From Pieris napi (Eukaryota > Arthropoda > Insecta > Lepidoptera > Pieridae): DNA of 64,000 nucleotides. This document shows, piece after piece, positions 1-11,627 of this stretch; position 1 is the stretch's first letter, and each line of letters opens with the position of its first letter. The notes below the pieces were generated by a model. The model made no database searches, was not told the DNA's origin, and saw only the letters and a list, made by a program, of their open reading frames with translations. A program made the position numbers and the translations under genes. The DNA lies in the NCBI RefSeq assembly GCF_905475465.1, contig NC_062258.1:1488001-1552000 (forward strand), in the 5' to 3' direction.

Positions 1-74
1 TTCATTGAAATATAATTATAGCACCTTAATAACAAAGCCAAATAACAAAGTTATATTAAAAGTTTACACTAAAG

Positions 75-2740
75 TTGGTACAATCTCTAGGTATTTCGAT
101 GTTTGACAAAAGTTTAACTTTATTTTATCAAAACGTTCGTGGCTTGCGTACAAAATCAAACGAATTTTATCAAAATCTTCTTACTTGTACTTTCGATGTT
201 ATTTTAATAACTGAGTCATGGCTTAATAGCAGTTTTTATGATAATGAACTGTGCAGTGATGAGTACCAGATGTTTCGACGTGACAGAAGTAAAGAAACCT
301 CCAGTAAAAATATAGGCGGAGGGCTGCTGATCTATGTATCTCGTTATTTACAAGCATATGAGAGGGCGGAGTGGAACTGCAATAGTGTTGAAACACTCTG
401 AATAACTATACCCCATAATTCATTGGCAGTCAACGACCGGCGCAGTCTCCATATCGGTCTTGTCTATATACCTCCAGACTCTATGCAGGCTAAAAGACTT
501 GAAACGTTTATTTCCTCGTTTAGCCACATAATGGACACAAATATAAGTGATAACTTTATAATAGTCGGTGACTTTAACCTCCCAAATATTAATTGGACGC
601 CTTTGGGACCCATTCATCCATCCCAAAAGCACAAATAAAATATAACTTTCGTCGTGCTAACTACGAGGATATTAATAAAGCGTTGTCGAATATTGATTGG
701 GTAAAAGTTTTAATTGGAGGTACTATTGATGAAGTGACAGGTAGTTTCTATGTAATATTAGATAAAATAATTTCAAGTTTTGTCCCTAAAAGCCGGAGTA
801 CTGGCAGAAGGAAATTTCCTATTTGGTACTCAAGCTCTTTGAAACATATAATAAAAGATAAATTAAAAGCTCACAAGCGTTGGAAAACTTATAGGAATCC
901 AAGAGATTATGATGAATTTTCGCTGTTACGCGCTAGGCAAAAACTTGTATCTAAGAAGTGCTTTGATATGTATGAGAAGAGTATCCAAAATAATTTGAGT
1001 AAGGATCCCAAAGCGCTGTGGTCATATCTGAGAAACAAACGCCAATGTAGCCCAGGCTACCCTAACACAATGATTCTCGGAGATGAAGTCTACTATACAG
1101 AAGCAGACGCTTGTGAAGGGTTCAACAGGTTTTTTAAAAGTGTTTTTCAACACCCAGATGATAGTTACAATCTTCAACACCTACCTGAATCCGATTATAC
1201 ATGCAACCAAGTAGTACTGACCGAGGATGAAGTCTGTAGGGAGTTGAAATATTTAAATATTAATAAAGGTTCAGGGAGTGATGGAATACCTTCAATTTTT
1301 CTCCAAAAATGCTATAGACAACTCTCTAAACCCTTGACAAATATATTTAATCAGTCGCTTAATGTATTCTGTAGTTTCCCATCCAAATGGAAAGAAGCCC
1401 ACATTGTTCCGATCCACAAAAAAGGGTCTAGAAATAAAATAGAACATTATCGACCAATTTCAATTCTAAATTCGTTTGGTAAATTATTTGAAAAATTAGT
1501 TAACAAAACGTTGAGTCCTCTTATCCTAAGACAATTACCACATCAGCAACATGGTTTTACAAAAAATCGTTCAACTGTCAGCAACCTCACCGTTTTCACC
1601 GAGTACATATTAAAGGGAATGGACGAAGGAGAACAAATTGATGCGACCTATAAGGATTTTGAAAAAGCTTTCGATCGAGTTGATCATGTCATTCTCCTAC
1701 ATAAGCTATTAGCGCTAGGAATCCGTGGGGATCTATACAGATGGATCAAATCCTATGTAACTAATAGAAGGCAGGCGGTAGTAATGGGTGGACATAGGAG
1801 CACATTTATAAACGTGACATCCGGTGTACCTCAGGGCTCTATACTGGGTCCGCTGTTGTTTAATGCTTATCTTTATGATATACAGAATTGTTTCAAGTAT
1901 TCAGAATATCTTATGTTTGCAGATGACAAAAAAATATTTCCAAAAATTAAATCTATAGAGAACTGTGTTCAACTTCAACAGGATCTTAGTAGATTGGAAA
2001 TTTACAACAAAAGAAATAAACTATCCTTAAATATTGGAAAATGTAGTAAAATTACTTTTACTCGCAAACATAAGAAAATACAATTTTGTTATAAGATAAG
2101 AGATACAACAATTAAACAGGTGAATTTGGTTAGAGACTTGGGGATACTACTAGATGATAAGATGTCTTTCTCAGAACATAATATAACAGAAAAAGCATAT
2201 AAACAACTTGGATTCGTCAAACGAGTATGCAAATCTTTCAGGAATATAAAATGTATAAAATGCCTGTACTTTGCTTTTGTTAGGAGTACACTGGAATATG
2301 CATGCACTGTTTGGTCCCCAATCTACAAGAAATACATTGAAGCAATAGAGAATATTCAAATAAAGTTTCTTAAGTTTTTAAGTTTTAAGGATTTCCGAAA
2401 GTACAGTAGCTATATAAATTCCTGCAAGTACTTTGGTATTGAATCATTAGAATGTCGACGTAAACAATATGACCTTATATTTTTACACGCTATTTGCAAC
2501 GGTTTAATTGACTGTCCTGACTTATTGCCGCTTTTACTTTTTCACGCCCCTTCTTCACACAATACAAGGCAAACGCAACTATTTAAAATTCCTCGGTTTA
2601 ATTCAAACTATTTGCGTAACTCAGTCATGCATCGTATACCTTCAGATTATAATAGGAATTACCAGCAAATAGAAATATTTAATGTATCTAAAAAATGCTT
2701 AAGAAATGATATAAAAAATCTAGTATCTTTTATTAGATAG
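75..2740 (+). pseudogene. LINE-1: broken endonuclease-reverse transcriptase of a Jockey/CR1-type non-LTR retrotransposon
   Basis: The ORF2-type protein would nick target DNA and copy its own RNA. The first part (to about base 640) is an AP-endonuclease domain, with QNVRGLRTK, ITESWL and VGDFNLPNINW visible. The second part (593-2740) is a reverse transcriptase with HIVPIHKKGSRN, YKDFEKAFDRVDH, GVPQGSILGPLLFNAYL and FADD in place of the usual YADD. It is dead: an in-frame TGA lies at 399-401, and the frame changes near 600-640. At that change the endonuclease stops right after its GDFN motif and resumes in the linker before the RT, so the C-terminal endonuclease motifs are missing, consistent with an internal deletion. 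The 5' end (ORF1) is absent or outside the window. Clade placement is by eye. Confidence 0.85.
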
Positions 2741-3010
2741 AATGGCTTTGTTATTCCTTCTTTATAATAAATATGTTGTAATGAACTGTGAATCGTAGAA
2801 TTTAGAATTTACATACATACATACATATATTCTTTGTAATTTTTTTGTATTTTTTGTATTTGTATAGGTGTAACTGTGTTTTATGTATGTTTAAATGTGT
2901 ATTCCATTTTTGGCTCTTGTGTATAGTGTAATTTTTTGAATATTGTATAGTACTTGTAAGTAGCTGTAGGAATACCATTAAGCAAATAAATAAATATATA
3001 CTCTTATCGA
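2741..3010 (+). mobile_element. LINE-1 3' UTR and tail
   Basis: AT-rich, non-coding sequence follows the RT stop codon and ends in AATAAATAAATATATA near 2982-3000. This is the expected 3' UTR and A-rich/microsatellite tail of a non-LTR element. The exact end is uncertain because no target-site duplication could be paired. Confidence 0.5.
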
Positions 3011-3049
3011 ATAACAAATTAGATTAGTCAATGATACGATGTATGCTTT

Positions 3050-3440
3050 GCAGACCGTAATTACGGGAAATTGCGGGTAGGCACAAAATGTCTACGTATC
3101 TGAGGTTAATCAGGTCTTGCAATGACGAGATTACGGATATTGACAGCCAAACCTTCGTAATAATTGAATTGATCATGCGATGTTTGTTTAGGACCATAAT
3201 GATGGTAAATTGCGGGTAGGCGCAAAATCTTACCTACAAATGGTCTGAGGTTTGTCAAGACTAGCAATGAATAAGGAGAGATTTGGAATATTGACAGCCG
3301 AACATAAGTAATATTCAAATTGAACATATGATATTAATTTCTGATGTTTGGAAATTGAGGGTAGACGCAAAATGCCTATCTGAGATGAGATTAGTCATAT
3401 CAATGAACAAGGAGAGATTTCCGATCTTCTGCAACTAAAG
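3050..3440. repeat. Three decayed tandem units of about 140 bp
   Basis: The core 'aaattgcgggtagg.gcaaaat' recurs at about 3067, 3206 and 3351 (third copy mutated). Each is followed by a tract like 'tctgaggtt' and, further on, 'atattgacagcc' and 'caatga.....gagatt'. Spacing is about 139-145 bp. It reads as an old minisatellite or a short trimer of an unknown repeat. No coding potential is seen. Confidence 0.65.
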
Positions 3441-4079
3441 CTTCATTCACATGAGATATCGTATAATAATCGCTAAATAAGCAAAACGTAATTGGCGAAG
3501 AAGGTTAATAATGTACGCAGCCTTAGGCGAGACTGAGTTCCCAGGACTCATCGTATTGAATCACGAATACCGTGACTGTGCTCTATCGGTTAACATTCAC
3601 TGATGCACCTTTACCACAGTAAATTAACTTATAGTTAGGAAATAATAAAATTCCTTTAAGTAGGTATACGGATCTTAATTTAGTTAAATAATGTTTAAAC
3701 TCATTTATTATCCGAATATAAGACAGATGCTTATTGTGCAGTAATATACGTATATTTTGTCATTATTCAGAAACACACTAAATTTTACAATATTCTTTAC
3801 CTACATAGTAATAGTTAAAATAATTACAAATTAATAAAGATAGTTTTTTTTTAAAAGTTTACATATTGGTGGACTCAAATTCCGTACTTAGACCCTAACT
3901 AGGTTCGATGTGCGTAACTGACTGATGTCGTGGCTAACTAAGCAAGCCTAGCTCCTTCCAGAAGCACAGAAGTCTCCTGAGATCTCGCTGCTCCGAGGAT
4001 TTACCCAACGTACAGATAACAATTACCTTACTATAAGTTCTATAGACTGCGCCCTTTTGTTTTGGCATTCATGAGCTAT
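3441..4079. other. No recognisable gene
   Basis: AT-rich sequence with no convincing ORF or repeat structure. A slightly GC-richer patch at 3900-4010 has no open frame flanked by splice sites. Confidence 0.4.
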
Positions 4080-4106
4080 GAAACATAATGTAAATTGGCA
4101 TGAATT

Positions 4107-4800
4107 GTTGTGTGGTTTTCCTTTAGTGAACATTGTCGATACTTATCTGTTCACCTTCCTTCTCTCTACACTGCCTTTTCCCACCGCTTCTACTGTTACC
4201 TCGGCCCTTTTATTTACAACAAACTAAATCGCAAGCTGAATATTCACTTACTCTTATCCTTCAGTTGTAAAAAGAAGGTCACTGCCTACATACAAGGTCT
4301 CAACTATGATGAGACTGAAAACTTAATCCAACCAATGGTCTAACTTACAATTTATAGCTTATTTTTGATTTACTATTTATTTTTATACTTATTTATGTAC
4401 TGTTATCTATTTATCTAAGTACTAATATATATATATTTATCTAAGTACTAATATATATATATATATAATAATATATATAATAATTAGCACGGATGTTATA
4501 TCGGCGCGATTGCACACCTACATATTTTAATTAGGTACCTCTTTTCTCCATGTTACATCTGTAAAATGTCCTTATTAATAATTTACTCTTGTTACTGGTT
4601 ACTTTTTACACCATGTGGGGAGAGGCTGGTGGTCTGAGATACAAGCCCTGCTTAGTTCAGTCACCAGTCTCTCACAATCTTATAATGTTTCCTTGCGACA
4701 ATATATCTGTTTCTTAATATTTAGTTAATATCAATGTAAGATTGTGGAGAAAAATAAAGATTTTTATTATTTTATTATTTATTATTTATTATTATCTATA
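4107..4800 (+). mobile_element. 3' fragment of a CR1-like LINE related to LINE-2
   Basis: Bases 4110-4343 encode a C-terminal RT tail, including FIYNKLNRKLNIH and GLNYDETENLIQ. It aligns by eye to the LINE-2 C-terminus (FLYNKINKKLNF... LNYEETEDLFN). Downstream, 4616-4670 reads 'agaggctggtggtctgagatacaagccctg', which matches the reverse-strand 3' UTR of LINE-2 near 43090-43150. The fragment ends in (ATT)-rich sequence at 4765-4798, as LINE-2 does. It is 5' truncated. Confidence 0.7.
4405..4485. repeat. (TA)n microsatellite with a duplicated 30-bp flank
   Basis: The block 'tttatctaagtactaatata' plus a TA run occurs twice in a row inside the LINE 3' UTR. This is a local slippage duplication. 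Confidence 0.8.
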
Positions 4801-4879
4801 ATGACAACGCAACTTATCGCTGAGAAATGGTAGGCATAGTAAATCAAATAATCAATTTAAGCAAATGTCTCATAAGACA

Positions 4880-4980
4880 TTCTTCCAAATCTTAAAAGGC
4901 CGGCAACGCACTCGCGAACCCTTTTGCATTAAGTGCCCAGGTTCATGTATAATTAAACATCAGATGAGCCCTTATTTATC
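4880..4980 (+). mobile_element. LINE-4 3'-end fragment
   Basis: Contains 'cttaaaaggccggcaacgca' and 'catcagatgagcc'. These are the last codons (ILKGRQRTREPF) and 3' terminus of the LINE-4 family, whose RT is best seen at 26472-27310. Only about 100 bp survive. Confidence 0.7.
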
Positions 4981-5847
4981 GAGGTTTCCAAATGCGGGTA
5001 GGTGTTTGACACACATCGTCGATTTCTATGTTGCCAAAGTGTGTCATTGGATTTTACATGAATGATACTTAAAAACGAGTTGTATGTAAGACGTATGTTG
5101 TGACCCACGACAGTGTTGTCAAGCATTCGTACCAAGAATATAAGGATATAGGCACCAAATAGAATTAATTCAATAAAACATGCAAAGACACATGCAGATG
5201 CACTAAAATTATAGATTTGTATGTGTGTGTGAATGTATAAGATTTGATAAACTTAAATGATTGAAAATTGTGTGTACGTTTACTAAACAATAAACATATA
5301 TTACTAACGCGTGATATGCAGTAATATTATTCCATATTTAAAAATATTAAAAGAAAATTAAAAAGCTTTTATAAAAAGTTTAATCAAGCATAGCGAACTA
5401 TCAAAAGAGTTAACTTGAAAGAATAAAATATATTACCGGTAACAAAGCTTTCCCGTACGCTTGGCTAAGTTTTTGTTCGACGCTCTTAACCAAATAACAC
5501 ATTAAACACATTTTAATAATATTAAAACGCCAGAAGGAAAATTAAATGAAAATTCAAACGCTTTATTGCATTGCTTCCGAAATATTTATTTATGTAGATT
5601 TTGGTTATTTTTCCATTTCCAAGTATGAACCACTTGGTAAGAGATGTATTACTTTTTTTATTTATACTTTTCTGCGCCTTATATATCACGTCACTTATCT
5701 TTCCTTGAGCCCTTAATTGTCTCCATTCCCTTACCATTCCATACCCTAAGACACTAATTGATCTAATTTTGTTGAAAATTATTGATAATTGGTTTTATGT
5801 ATAATCTAACTATTTAACCATTATTGAGTTTTGCCAAAAGATATAAT
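4981..5847. other. No recognisable gene
   Basis: AT-rich spacer. Short ORFs here have no splice signals or family resemblance. Confidence 0.4.
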
Positions 5848-6059
5848 AGACTAGTTATCCAAGTGGCTTCAGCGTACGTCTCTCATCTCTGAGGTCGTAG
5901 GTTCAATGCTCGGCTGTGCACTAATGGACTATATTTCTATGTGCTCATAGAGAAAACCGGCTTGCATTAGAACCAAAAAGTCGACGGCGTGTGTGCACAA
6001 TAGGATCACCTACTTGCATATTAGATTGACAACTGATCGTGATAGATCTATACAAATTT
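5848..6059 (+). mobile_element. SINE-A copy, interrupted by SINE-B
   Basis: tRNA-headed SINE. It has a decayed A box (ccaagtggcttcagcgt) and B box region (gtaggttcaatgctcggct), then the family body 'gtcgacggcgtgtg' and 'cacctacttgc'. It breaks at 'tatacaaat', where SINE-B begins, and resumes at 6335 with 'aaatacactaatctgaggc'. Confidence 0.75.
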
Positions 6060-6334
6060 TATTTTTTTTTATTTTATTTTTTATTTTTATTGACAATTCA
6101 CACCAATTGACCTAGTCCCATGCTAAGCTGGTGAAGCTTGTGTTATGGGTACTAGGCAACGGATATACATACATATTATAGATAGATAGACATATAAATA
6201 CATATTTAAACACCCAAGACCTAAGCACAACACCAAAATGCTCATCACATCGATGTCTTGTCTCAGCCGGGGATCGAACCCGGGACCCATGGATTCGCAG
6301 TCAGGGGTACTAACCACTAGACCAATGAGTCGTC
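6060..6334 (-). mobile_element. SINE-B copy 1, nested in SINE-A
   Basis: The minus strand begins with a tRNA-like head containing an A box (tggtctagtggttagta) and a B box (gggttcgatccc). It runs through a TAGA/TACA-rich body and 'ccaattgacctagtccc' relatives to an A-rich tail (T-rich on the plus strand at 6060-6095). It interrupts SINE-A; the repeated 'aaat' on both sides is a candidate short target-site duplication. Confidence 0.8.
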
Positions 6335-6460
6335 GAAATACACTAATCTGAGGCACAGACCTAAAAAGGTTGTAGCGCCATTTAATTTGTTATAATAGAA
6401 GTATCTAGAAAAACATCCTTCTAGCACACTAGCTAGATTTATCTTGAATACAATAAATCT
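6335..6460 (+). mobile_element. SINE-A 3' part plus flank, after the SINE-B insertion
   Basis: 'ctgaggcacagacctaaaaa' and 'ttgtagcgcca' are the SINE-A 3' end. The next 'ttataatagaagta.ctagaaaaacatc' is flanking sequence that recurs after the next copy. Confidence 0.7.
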
Positions 6461-6487
6461 AAAATTTAAAACACACCATAAAAATTT

Positions 6488-6660
6488 GTCAGGCACAGGA
6501 GACTGATCACCTACTTACCTATTAGATTGAAAAATGATCTCGATAGATCTATACAAATGCACTAATCTGAGGCCCAAAACTAAAAAGGTTGTATCGCCAT
6601 TGATTTTGTTATAATAGAAGTAACTAGAAAAACATCAGCACACTGGCTAGTATACATTAT
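6488..6660 (+). repeat. Duplicate of the SINE-A 3' half with its flank
   Basis: Carries 'gtcaggcacaggagactgat', 'ctgaggcccaaaactaaaaa', and then the same flank 'ttataatagaagtaactaga' found after the first copy. Sharing non-SINE flank implies a local duplication older than the SINE-B insertion. Confidence 0.65.
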
Positions 6661-7744
6661 CTTGAAAACAGACAAACACGCCAAAAATGAAATACTCCAT
6701 GCTCTCTAGTAGCTGTCGTAGGAAACGCCTCAACCATTTATCACAAAACTATATAAAAAGCAGATGAATGAACATAGAAATCCAATTAGATGCCGAACAA
6801 AGGAGCTTGAAATATTACTCGACACGATCGATAATTCACTTTCACTTGTTTTTTAAAAAATATTACGCGATCGTGTCGCCATTGTGGTTGAACATTTATC
6901 TGCGAAAACACGATTAATGAGTTTGCATTGAGACTCCGGATTATAGAGTACTTCCGTAACTTAGGATAAATAAAAAAGTGCGTGCGTACAAAGTACGTGT
7001 CAGAAGTGAAACATCTTTAGCAAACTAATTTTTAAGTCTTGTTCATATTTATACAAATCTAAAACATTAGAATTAAACGAAACTTAGGGGAACGAAAAAG
7101 GAAGATATGTTATGAATTTTATGAATTTAATTGCCATTAAAATATTAAGTCTCGAAAATTTAATACAAATTATATTTTTTTTATATATTTATTTTTCGAT
7201 GATAAAAACACGTGGCATTTTAATTTACAATTCGTCATTTGAGATTTCAATAAATTATTTTATCATAAAATATCAAATACTAATATTTCATAAATTCTCT
7301 TCACGAAATTTTAATTTTGAAAATAGAATTTCTTTAAGGTAATTCGCCCTTCTCACTCTCTCAATCGTTCTCTCCCTTTTCTTCGACAAAAAACTGCACA
7401 TCTTCGTGACGTTTCCGTAAAAAATTACCCTCATGCGCCTAAAGAAGTCACTTCAATAAATAAAAAAAATAGCCTATACATATAAATAAGGATAACATTG
7501 TTATTATTGTATTTAATAATTGTACACGACCTCCGATATGAAGGCAACCTCTAAATTCTTCTATCTCACCCTACCTACTATTTTACAATATTTCTTACTG
7601 GGTATAGGGCAGATATTGCTGGACCTGTTTTTATGGACAGCTTTCTGTGCCTGACACACGTCAAATTTAGGGTCCGAGGGATGACTGTGTACTTTCGATG
7701 ACGGTGTACTTTTGTACGTAAAAACATCGCAAGTAGTTTCGTGT
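6661..7744. other. No recognisable gene
   Basis: AT-rich. An open frame at 7112-7342 is made of AT-biased codons (I, N, F, Y, K) with no motif, so I do not call it a gene. Confidence 0.4.
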
Positions 7745-7763
7745 ATACTAATTGCTTATCGTC

Positions 7764-7912
7764 ACTGTACAATGATAACCTCGTATGTCAAAAAACCATT
7801 TATTCTTAGACTCTTATGTCAATTAATCAAAAAGTAAGGACTTATTTATGTTATTAATAAATAAGTCCTTTTTACAATCTAAAACTATGGACAAAAGCAC
7901 ATAATAATATTT
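7764..7912 (+). repeat. Unclassified dispersed repeat with internal hairpin, copy 1
   Basis: Starts with 'tgataacctcgtatgtcaaa', then 'ttattcttagactcttatgt', then a perfect hairpin 'aaggacttattta' / 'taaataagtcctt' (about 7837-7872), ending 'aaaactatgga...aaagcacataa'. A second copy lies at 18483-18630. No coding capacity. Possibly a MITE remnant. Confidence 0.65.
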
Positions 7913-8497
7913 TAATGAATATTGACTAAATGAAACTTTTTCATATTCATATTTCATATTTTCATAACAGCATAACACGTTTTGATCTCTTTATATTAAT
8001 TTATAAATGAAAATATTTTAATCAAACAAGAATAGTACATCTAACTTTTATAAAACGTATTTTTTTTAAATTAAACTATTAGGTTAATTGATAACACAAT
8101 ATCAGTTAACTGTTAACACGAAACTCCACTTTACATATATTATCGAGACTAACCTTGACGGTACTGGAAAATGCCATTATGGTACTTTGAAGGACCAAAA
8201 ATTCGCTTAACGTAACATTTAAGCGATACATAGACGTTATATAATCGTATATATACGTTCATGACGAGACTAACAAACATCTACTAGCCTAGATAATAAT
8301 GTCAAAAATACTATGAGAATTTACGATATGGTTTAGTCTTCGTATTTTGGCTTAGGCTAAGTTTGTAAATACACAGTCTAGCAAACCAGTTCGCCCATCC
8401 GTCAAACTTTAACAGATGGGTGTGTTAGTTCGAACATAAAGTTCGGAGTTTAACTTTTAATATAAAATTCTAACTATACTATATATAATTATATATA
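7913..8497. other. No recognisable gene
   Basis: AT-rich spacer, nothing supportable. Confidence 0.4.
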
Positions 8498-8628
8498 TTA
8501 TAGGATAGGGGGCAAACAAGCCTACGGGACGCACAAAAAGTGCAGTCATAGCAGCCCATCAATACCCATTTTAGTGGGTTTACCTATTTTGCTATCCTTT
8601 GAGGGAGGAGTATGCTCTTTTTTTTAAA
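8498..8628 (-). mobile_element. Fragment of a LINE 3' end (LINE-4-like)
   Basis: 'ggatagggggcaaacaagcc' followed by 'gcagcccatcaatacccatt' and 'gagggaggagtatgctcttt' has the order of the reverse-strand 3' end of lepidopteran LINE tails like those at 26480 and 30700. It is too diverged for a firm family call. Confidence 0.4.
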
Positions 8629-8647
8629 CATATACACGGCATTATAT

Positions 8648-8940
8648 AGCAGTGTTTGCCTAGTGATTTCAGCGTGCGACCCCTGAGGTCGTAGGTTCTA
8701 TCTCGGCTGTGAACCAATGGTCTTTATTTCTATGTGCGCATTTAACATTCGCTGGAACGCTGAAGGAAGACATCGTGAGAAAACCGACGTGTCTTAGACC
8801 CAAACATGCCGACGGCGTGTGTCAGACACAGGAGGCTAATCACCTACTTGCCTATTGATTGAAAAATCATGAAACGAATTCAGAAATGTGAGGCCCAGAC
8901 CTAAAGAGGTTGTAGCGCCACTGATTATTTTGTTTTTATA
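8648..8940 (+). mobile_element. SINE-A copy, nearly full length
   Basis: The head 'gcagtgtttgcctagtgatt' with 'gaggtcgtaggttctatctc' is a decayed pol III promoter. The body has 'catcgtgagaaaaccgac', 'gccgacggcgtgtgtcag' and 'aggctaatcacctacttgcc', and the end is 'aggttgtagcgccactgatt'. Confidence 0.85.
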
Positions 8941-8945
8941 CACAG

Positions 8946-9434
8946 ACCTACTCGTACAATGAACAAATCTAAGACCTTTTTACGCGACTTTTGTCCATGC
9001 ACAACCAGAAGGAAATTTTCCTTCTCTGAATCAGTTTAGTTTTCTTTTATTTATCTGTCGTATGACAGAATAAACAGAAATACATATTTCTACTTCCGCA
9101 AGGAAATGCGACCGACGAACAAACTGTTTATATAAAAGTAAATACCGCTATGCAGTTATTGTTTTTTATATCTTACTGAAGAAAAATAGGACTTTAAACA
9201 TTGTGAAAAAGTAGGCAATAAAAACAATATTATTGGTTTTTATAGGAAATTTGCGGTCGAATATTGAATTCAAATACTGTCGAAGGTTGTAACTTAACTG
9301 TTAGGTAAATAGATCGCTATAATCGCCAATCGTGGCTCACTTAAATCAAAATCTATTAATTGATATTCTTATCAACGTTTAGAATCACAATTTACTAATT
9401 GCAACATCATATCATAACTTTATACAAAACAATC
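8946..9434. other. No recognisable gene
   Basis: AT-rich spacer between SINE copies. Confidence 0.4.
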
Positions 9435-9437
9435 ATT

Positions 9438-9645
9438 GGGGCAACCGTTTAGGTCTGGGCATCTGATTTATGTATCTATTGTGTTATGTAGCTTATCTAA
9501 TAGGCAAGTATGTACACGCCGTCGATTTTGAGGCTCTTAGGCATACCAGTTCCTCAGGATGTTTTCCTTCACCAAACGAGTCGTAGTAGGTAGAAAGTTC
9601 ATTGGGGCACAGCCGGGGATGGAACCTACAACCTCACGGATAACC
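9438..9645 (-). mobile_element. SINE-A copy, degraded
   Basis: On the plus strand it reads 'ggtctgggcatctgattta', 'aataggcaagta', 'cacgccgtcgattttgagg', 'gatgttttccttcacc' and 'gcacagccggggatggaacc'. This is the SINE-A order reversed. The A-box end is lost. Confidence 0.8.
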
Positions 9646-9921
9646 ATAGCTCACTCACTTTATTATAAAACTTTATACGTAATCTATAATTTACTTCGGA
9701 TTAACGATATAAATATATCATTAAATTAATAGTAATAATATTCGAAATTATTGTAAATAAACCTACATTTAACTTCGAGTCTGCAGTAAAGCACAGAAAA
9801 TATCGGCACATAATTTTATTTGAAAATAATAAATTCATAATCAAAACATTAACTTTGTGATTTTAAATATTTACCGTCAGGCAAAACTAATGCGATTATT
9901 CAAAACAGCGTAATTAACTTT
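9646..9921. other. No recognisable gene
   Basis: AT-rich spacer. Confidence 0.4.
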
Positions 9922-10765
9922 TAGTCCATTGAAAAGTTACATTTGGGGTTGCGTTTTTTAGAGGACGCAATTTTATTTATGGAACATGTAGGGGGGGTCA
10001 ATACAAGCTTAACTCCAAGTTTGTGGGGTTGACGTGCTTGTCCCCCGGCCGCCATCTTGGATAAAGGGGTCCAAAAATCACGTTTTTGGCTATATCTTCT
10101 AAACTATCCATCGTACATAAAACTTGTAAAGGCACATTTTGTAGCAAATTGCTGTGTCTACAATTATGTCTATGTAACTTTTTATCATAAATCCAAAATT
10201 CAAAAAGTTATTTAAATAAAAAAGTGATTCTAATAACTGATTGATAATATATGTCGAAGATTACCATATCAGCAAGTTGTCTGTGGAATAGGCCTACTAG
10301 GAATACCAAAAAGTAAAATTGTAGGAATAAAAAAAAATAATAATTTATTTAGAAAACTTGTTTAAAATAAACGAGAGATCTTAAAAGTAAGGTTAAACTG
10401 CTGTTTTGATCGGCTTTAGAAACTTGGTCAACTTAAGAAATAGGAAATATTTTCACTTTTTTACTTATAACTTTTTGAATTTTGGATTTATGATAAAAAG
10501 TTACATAGACATAATTGTAGGCACAGCGTTTTGCTACAAAATGTGTCTTAACAAGTTTTATGTACGATGGATAGTTTAGGAGATATAGCCAAAAACGTGG
10601 TTTTTGGACCCCTTTTTCCAAGATGGCGGCCGTGGGACAAGGGTGGCGACCCCACAAACTTGTATTTAGCTTTACACTGACCCCCTCTACACATCAAAAA
10701 AATAAAATTGCGTCCTCTAAAAAACGCAAGGTAAGGCCTAAAAAATGTAACATTTCAATGGACTA
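9922..10765. mobile_element. Foldback DNA element with inverted repeats of about 310-330 bp
   Basis: The outer ends read 'tagtccattgaaa' (9922) and 'tttcaatggacta' (ending 10765). The arms keep many long matches, for example 'ttttttagaggacgcaattttatt' against its reverse complement near 10705, and 'tatgtctatgtaactttttatcataaatcc' against 10490. The arms run about 9922-10240 and 10435-10765. The loop of about 195 bp (10241-10434) encodes nothing. A TA at each end fits a Tc1/mariner-type target, giving termini GTCCATTGA, but this is only an inference. No transposase is present. Confidence 0.85.
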
Positions 10766-11030
10766 TTTTACAACCGCACACAATAAACATACGAAAAACA
10801 CGCAAGAATATGAAAATGCGGAGCTGCAAACGTATGCATTTCACCTAATCCGTGGATGACGTTTTATATTTTTAACGAAAGCTCTGGAAAACTAAGAATT
10901 ACATCAGAATGTTTACGATATTTGACTAAAACTGCTATCTGTATGAAATGTATTAATCAAAAAGATTTTTTGAAGGACTAGGATTAAAAATTGTTCATTT
11001 TTCCAATATTAGTTAGAGTTGAAAATTCTT

Positions 11031-11308
11031 TCAGACCAGTGCAGCCCTGCGATTCTGTAACTCACTTTTCGAACTCTCACTGCGGTTTTCGCAGCGGCGG
11101 CCGCGCTCAAATCAGTCGTGATTCGTGAAGCAGTCATTTTACGATTTGGCATTCTGATAAACAATAAACTACAAGCTCCCTCCGCTTGTCAAGACGTAAT
11201 GTGAAATTGCTTAACAGAATACCATGAGATTCCAAAAATGACGTGAGTGACGAAGGGAGCGTTGTTAGTGTGAGGTGAACTCACGGATTCACAGAATCGC
11301 ACGTCTGA
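11031..11308. mobile_element. Foldback MITE, family P, diverged copy
   Basis: The left end 'tcagacc...gccctgcgattctgta' and the right end 'acagaatcgcacgtctga' are imperfect inverted repeats. The left arm (ctgcggttttcgcag, tcagtcgtgattcgtgaagc, tttggcattctgataaac) matches the 31332-31581 palindrome closely. The right arm is largely different, so this copy may be rearranged. Confidence 0.7.
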
Positions 11309-11627
11309 TTTTTCCAGGATTTAAGGTTTAAAGAACCATATTTTTTTAGCTTTCTAGCACTTCCCAGTGAACCTGTTGAATTATACGTATATATCCGCAT
11401 TTGAAGGTTAATTATTAGTTTATTGTCTTTTCAAAACATAGGTACATCATTATTTATACACAGCTAATGAACGAACATTCGAAGAAAATATTTCAAAAAT
11501 TAAAAAAGCTATAAACTAATAAATCACTTAAAAATACAGTGTATAACAACACTTAGTAATCGAATATGAGTAAATGAATAAAATAGTATGGAATAAATAT
11601 TATATGTGATAAAGTTAGGTAAAATTC
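11309..11627. other. No recognisable gene
   Basis: AT-rich spacer. Confidence 0.4.

Noticed and set aside
399..401. TGA in the LINE-1 endonuclease as recoding (for example selenocysteine).
   Set aside because: The copy is broken elsewhere too; decay is sufficient.
3050..3440. CRISPR-like array.
   Set aside because: Units are long, diverged along their whole length and lack the short-repeat/unique-spacer layout; the genome is eukaryotic.
7112..7342. Open frame of 76 codons.
   Set aside because: AT-biased composition alone explains it; no motif, splice site or homology clue.
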